Below are positions 62,137-64,000 of a stretch of 64,000 nucleotides of DNA, piece by piece. The stretch spans positions 1 to 64,000 of the forward strand of contig NZ_NIZW01000011.1 of assembly GCF_002727185.1 (NCBI RefSeq), written 5' to 3'. The stretch's first letter is position 1. Each line of letters begins with the position of its first letter. Below the pieces are notes generated by a model. It worked only from the letters and a program-made list of their open reading frames with translations, made no database searches and had not been told where the DNA came from. Source of the stretch: Rhodopirellula bahusiensis. GTDB lineage: Bacteria; Planctomycetota; Planctomycetia; Pirellulales; Pirellulaceae. The position numbers were made by a program, and so were the translations under genes.

Positions 62137-62175
62137 AAAAAAAGCCGTGTCAGCGGTTGGCTGAACACGGCTTTT
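62137..62175 (-). terminator. Terminator of the tRNA-Arg locus
   Basis: AAAAGCCGTGTCAGC (62140-62154) pairs with GCTGAACACGGCTTTT (62160-62175) apart from one bulged A. On the minus strand a T-run follows (A-run 62137-62143). It lies 7 bp from the tRNA fragment at 62182, as expected if this were the original terminator of a tRNA gene. Confidence 0.65.
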
Positions 62176-62181
62176 GGGAAG

Positions 62182-62223
62182 TACACCCCACTGGATTCGA
62201 ACCAGTAACCTTCGGTTTCGTAG
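62182..62223 (-). pseudogene. 3' fragment of a tRNA-Arg(ACG) gene; candidate attachment remnant
   Basis: Minus strand from 62223: anticodon loop CTACGAA with anticodon ACG, right anticodon stem ACCGA, variable region AGGTT, T arm ACTGG-TTCGAAT-CCAGT and acceptor 3' strand GGGGTGT with discriminator A. The left half of the anticodon stem is missing: the bases before the loop (TAGCA) do not pair. The break at the anticodon loop matches where tyrosine integrases recombine in tRNA genes. A terminator follows at 62137-62175. The intact tRNA should lie to the right, outside the window, with the element between. Confidence 0.6.
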
Positions 62224-62643
62224 TGCTACGACGTTCTTCGAACGGCCTTCTGATCGGCTGGTGACTAGTGAATTACTTGGTTTTCGAAGCAGTCACCTGA
62301 CCTTCACTCCGGCTTGCGAAGCCCAAAGTGGGTACACAATTGACGGGTGTACCCAGGTGCTCTTGGGGTGCCAGTGAACCTCGCGATTTGGTGAATATTC
62401 AGTCTAGCGAGCTTCTGAATAGAGATCCACTTTTCTTCCTGGAAATTCTTTGCGTGGAATTGCCCCAGAAATCACGCGTTGCACGCAGTTAGTCAAACGG
62501 TCGTGTAAGCAAATAACTCGAAGAATGACCGCCGTTCTGAATTGTCCGGCTAATTACGTCAGCTTCAAACAAATCGTTTTTCAAGTAGCCGCGTGGTTGC
62601 TTGGCGATCTCTACAGGTGAGCTGACGCAACAAGGAATTTAGA
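62224..62643. other. Gap at the start of the second element
   Basis: 420 bp with no convincing gene. It contains one inverted repeat GGGTACAC (62330-62337)/GTGTACCC (62347-62354) with a 9-base spacer. A promoter for the rightward genes at 62644 should lie at its right end. Confidence 0.4.
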
Positions 62644-63372
62644 ATGGGTACGAGCGAGAATGAACTAGCTTACTGTGTCGTCAGAGACATGCAGAGCCAA
62701 GGTCACGAGTTCTTCGTGAACTCCGTGAACGAACCAACCGTCAACATCCAAAGCGACGGTTTTCAGCAGGACTGGCCCGCCAACTCAGAGCGGGTCAAGG
62801 ATCTGATGATAGTTCTCTTCCATGAAGCGGAGGGGCGAATGCCGAGCAGGCAAGAACTGGGATTTGCGGAAGCGATGCTTCGGGAGGAGTGTAGGATCGG
62901 CGGTCGTCGGCTCTCCCAAGCCGAGCAAACTGACCGAGACAGTGATCCAATTATTCAGGCTCTCCACGAGTTCACCAGTACTTTTGGCGAGTACAGCGGC
63001 AGAACCGAAGACTTGCTATCCAAGCTGAGGGAGCTTCATAGCAATCGCAGCAATGGTTTCGGTGCCCAGATTACGTACTTTGTGAATGTATTCGGACGAC
63101 GCCTAAGGCAGCTAACCCCATCGCTCCGAGGATACGGAATCGAAGTGAGCGTGACTCATCGAGAAGACGGGAGCTACTGCATCACGAAAAAGCTTGCGAC
63201 TTTTCAGCTGGAGGCAACTGACGGATCAGAAACACTGCCGTCAGCTTCTAACTCCCGACAGGGAAGAGACTTGCCACCGACTGACGGCACTGATGGCAAT
63301 ATTCGGATCGAGCCAACCCGAACGAATGAATGTGACTCTGATGATTGCAGCGTGAAAGGAGGTTCAGAATGA
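62644..63372 (+). CDS. Hypothetical element protein coupled to an AAA+ ATPase
   Basis: A 242-residue protein. The N-terminal 90 residues are helical and charged (QELGFAEAMLREECRIGGRR), and about 140-185 has the phrase VNVFGRRLRQLTPSLRGYGI followed by VTHREDGSYCITKK, which resembles the end of primase/polymerase-type plasmid and phage replication proteins. An acidic tail follows. Its TGA overlaps the start of the downstream ATPase (ATGA at 63369-63372), so the two are translationally coupled. Not recognised further. Confidence 0.6.
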   Translation: MGTSENELAYCVVRDMQSQGHEFFVNSVNEPTVNIQSDGFQQDWPANSERVKDLMIVLFHEAEGRMPSRQELGFAEAMLREECRIGGRRLSQAEQTDRDSDPIIQALHEFTSTFGEYSGRTEDLLSKLRELHSNRSNGFGAQITYFVNVFGRRLRQLTPSLRGYGIEVSVTHREDGSYCITKKLATFQLEATDGSETLPSASNSRQGRDLPPTDGTDGNIRIEPTRTNECDSDDCSVKGGSE

Positions 63373-64000
63373 GTGCTCGACTAGCCCCAGGAGCCATCGG
63401 GAAATGGTTTCCAACCAAATGGTCTGAAATTGTGGGAAACCACGAAATAAAAGATCATTGGAGAAACATGATTCAGAGAGGCCCAATGAATACTGTGATT
63501 TCCGGACCCAATGGTACGGCCAAGACGCGAATGTGCCAACTTGGTTTGAGGTCGATGCTTTGTAAGCATCGGATTGATGACCTCGATCCATGCGGACAAT
63601 GCGACACCTGTCGGAACTCAAGTGGGAGAATGGCAAGCCTAAGTGGAATCTTTGTTGCGATTCACGACGCGGCATGCTGTGTTCACATGATCGACTGTGA
63701 CACGGTCACGCCTGGTGAACTCCGACAGCTGAGTAGGGACAGTAGCATTGAAGACCCCAAGACGATCGTGTACCTCGATGAGATCGATGCGTTGGTTCGA
63801 CGTGAGGCGTTTAATGAGATCAAAAATGCTTGCGATCAGAGCCCCGCATCTTGGATTGGAACGGCAGTCTCCCTGAAACCCAAAAAGGTAAAGGGACGGC
63901 GGCAGCCAATTGTTCATTGGCCTCCAGAGATGAATCGAAGATTTAGCAGACGAATAGGGACGGTATTGCCAAACGAGGTCAATCTTCAAGCCTGGATACA
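63369..64000 (+). CDS. Clamp-loader-like AAA+ ATPase, partial (runs off right edge)
   Basis: 210 codons of an open frame starting at ATG 63369 and leaving the window without a stop. Walker A is GPNGTAKT (46-53) after IVGNHEIKDHWRN, a layout typical of clamp-loader and RuvB-like AAA+ ATPases. A zinc knuckle CGQCDTC (75-81) sits between Walker A and Walker B as in DnaX/RFC proteins, and Walker B is TIVYLDEIDAL (about 132-142). RRFSRRIG (about 190-197) may be a sensor or arginine-finger segment. With the preceding coupled gene it suggests a replication module of an integrated element. Function beyond ATPase is inference. Confidence 0.7.
   Translation, partial: MSARLAPGAIGKWFPTKWSEIVGNHEIKDHWRNMIQRGPMNTVISGPNGTAKTRMCQLGLRSMLCKHRIDDLDPCGQCDTCRNSSGRMASLSGIFVAIHDAACCVHMIDCDTVTPGELRQLSRDSSIEDPKTIVYLDEIDALVRREAFNEIKNACDQSPASWIGTAVSLKPKKVKGRRQPIVHWPPEMNRRFSRRIGTVLPNEVNLQAWI

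Noticed and set aside
62174-62377. A short plus-strand frame with the WIRTSN-type start
   Set aside because: Such frames arise as the antisense of tRNA T arms; here it overlaps the tRNA-Arg fragment.
1-64000. CRISPR array or insertion sequence
   Set aside because: No regularly spaced direct repeats with spacers and no transposase gene were seen; the only repeats are palindromic or iteron-like.

Overview
The window looks like a chromosomal segment of a marine planctomycete, most likely Rhodopirellula or a close relative. The evidence is the mix of families typical of that group: DUF1559 prepilin-like, DUF1598 and DUF1580 proteins, an ECF sigma factor fused to an extracytoplasmic domain, a PQQ/cytochrome secreted dehydrogenase, secreted proteins with many carboxypeptidase-regulatory repeats, and a moderately GC-rich genome with large intergenic palindromic repeats.

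Layout. (1) 1-10213 is one end of an element integrated at the 3' end of a tRNA-His gene (10213-10287). All its genes read leftwards: integrase, an unknown protein, a DUF1580 protein, an unknown protein coupled to a zinc-finger/Toprim/D5-helicase replication protein, a 220-bp iteron-like cluster, two small zinc-finger proteins, two small tandem HTH proteins, a small unknown, an HK97-fold capsid candidate, and a coiled-coil protein that runs off the left edge. It is a prophage or a capsid-carrying satellite. (2) 10.7-25.7 kb is core chromosome: a Ser/Thr kinase-AAA ATPase, an ankyrin protein, a DUF1598 protein, an FHA-GAF-sigma54 activator, miaE-ftsY, and a triheme PQQ-type dehydrogenase. (3) 25.8-32.8 kb holds a sigma factor-membrane fusion, malQ, the overlapping mqnA-mqnC pair of the futalosine menaquinone pathway, and a methyltransferase. 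(4) 33-39.5 kb holds a GspE-like protein with a ruined ATPase core and its partner, hemP, gatA, and a soluble histidine kinase overlapping an HTH-receiver response regulator. (5) 39.5-40.45 kb is a repeat-rich gap. (6) 40.5-45.8 kb holds a dehydrogenase plus UxaE-like epimerase, a DUF1559 protein with a small lipoprotein, and a cupin. (7) 45.8-53.4 kb holds a giant secreted repeat protein divergent from a BlaI repressor and an M56 peptidase fusion, then a molybdopterin-pentapeptide fusion. (8) 53.7-60.2 kb holds a TerB-like protein, a 1385-residue transglutaminase/TPR protein and a voltage-gated potassium channel. (9) 60.3-64 kb is a degraded island: an orphan antitoxin with a truncated VapC toxin, a HEPN protein next to an hsdM remnant, a 3' fragment of a tRNA-Arg gene, and the start of a second element with an unknown protein translationally coupled to a clamp-loader-like AAA+ ATPase.

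Best candidates for something undescribed are the tRNA-His element with its iteron cluster, the BlaI/M56-repeat-thioredoxin signalling locus with a tandem operator, the GspE pseudo-ATPase, and the two-gene AAA+ module at the right edge. Intergenic regions also carry several palindromic repeat families, one of which shows compensatory base changes between copies. All assignments come from reading the sequence and family knowledge; no searches were run.
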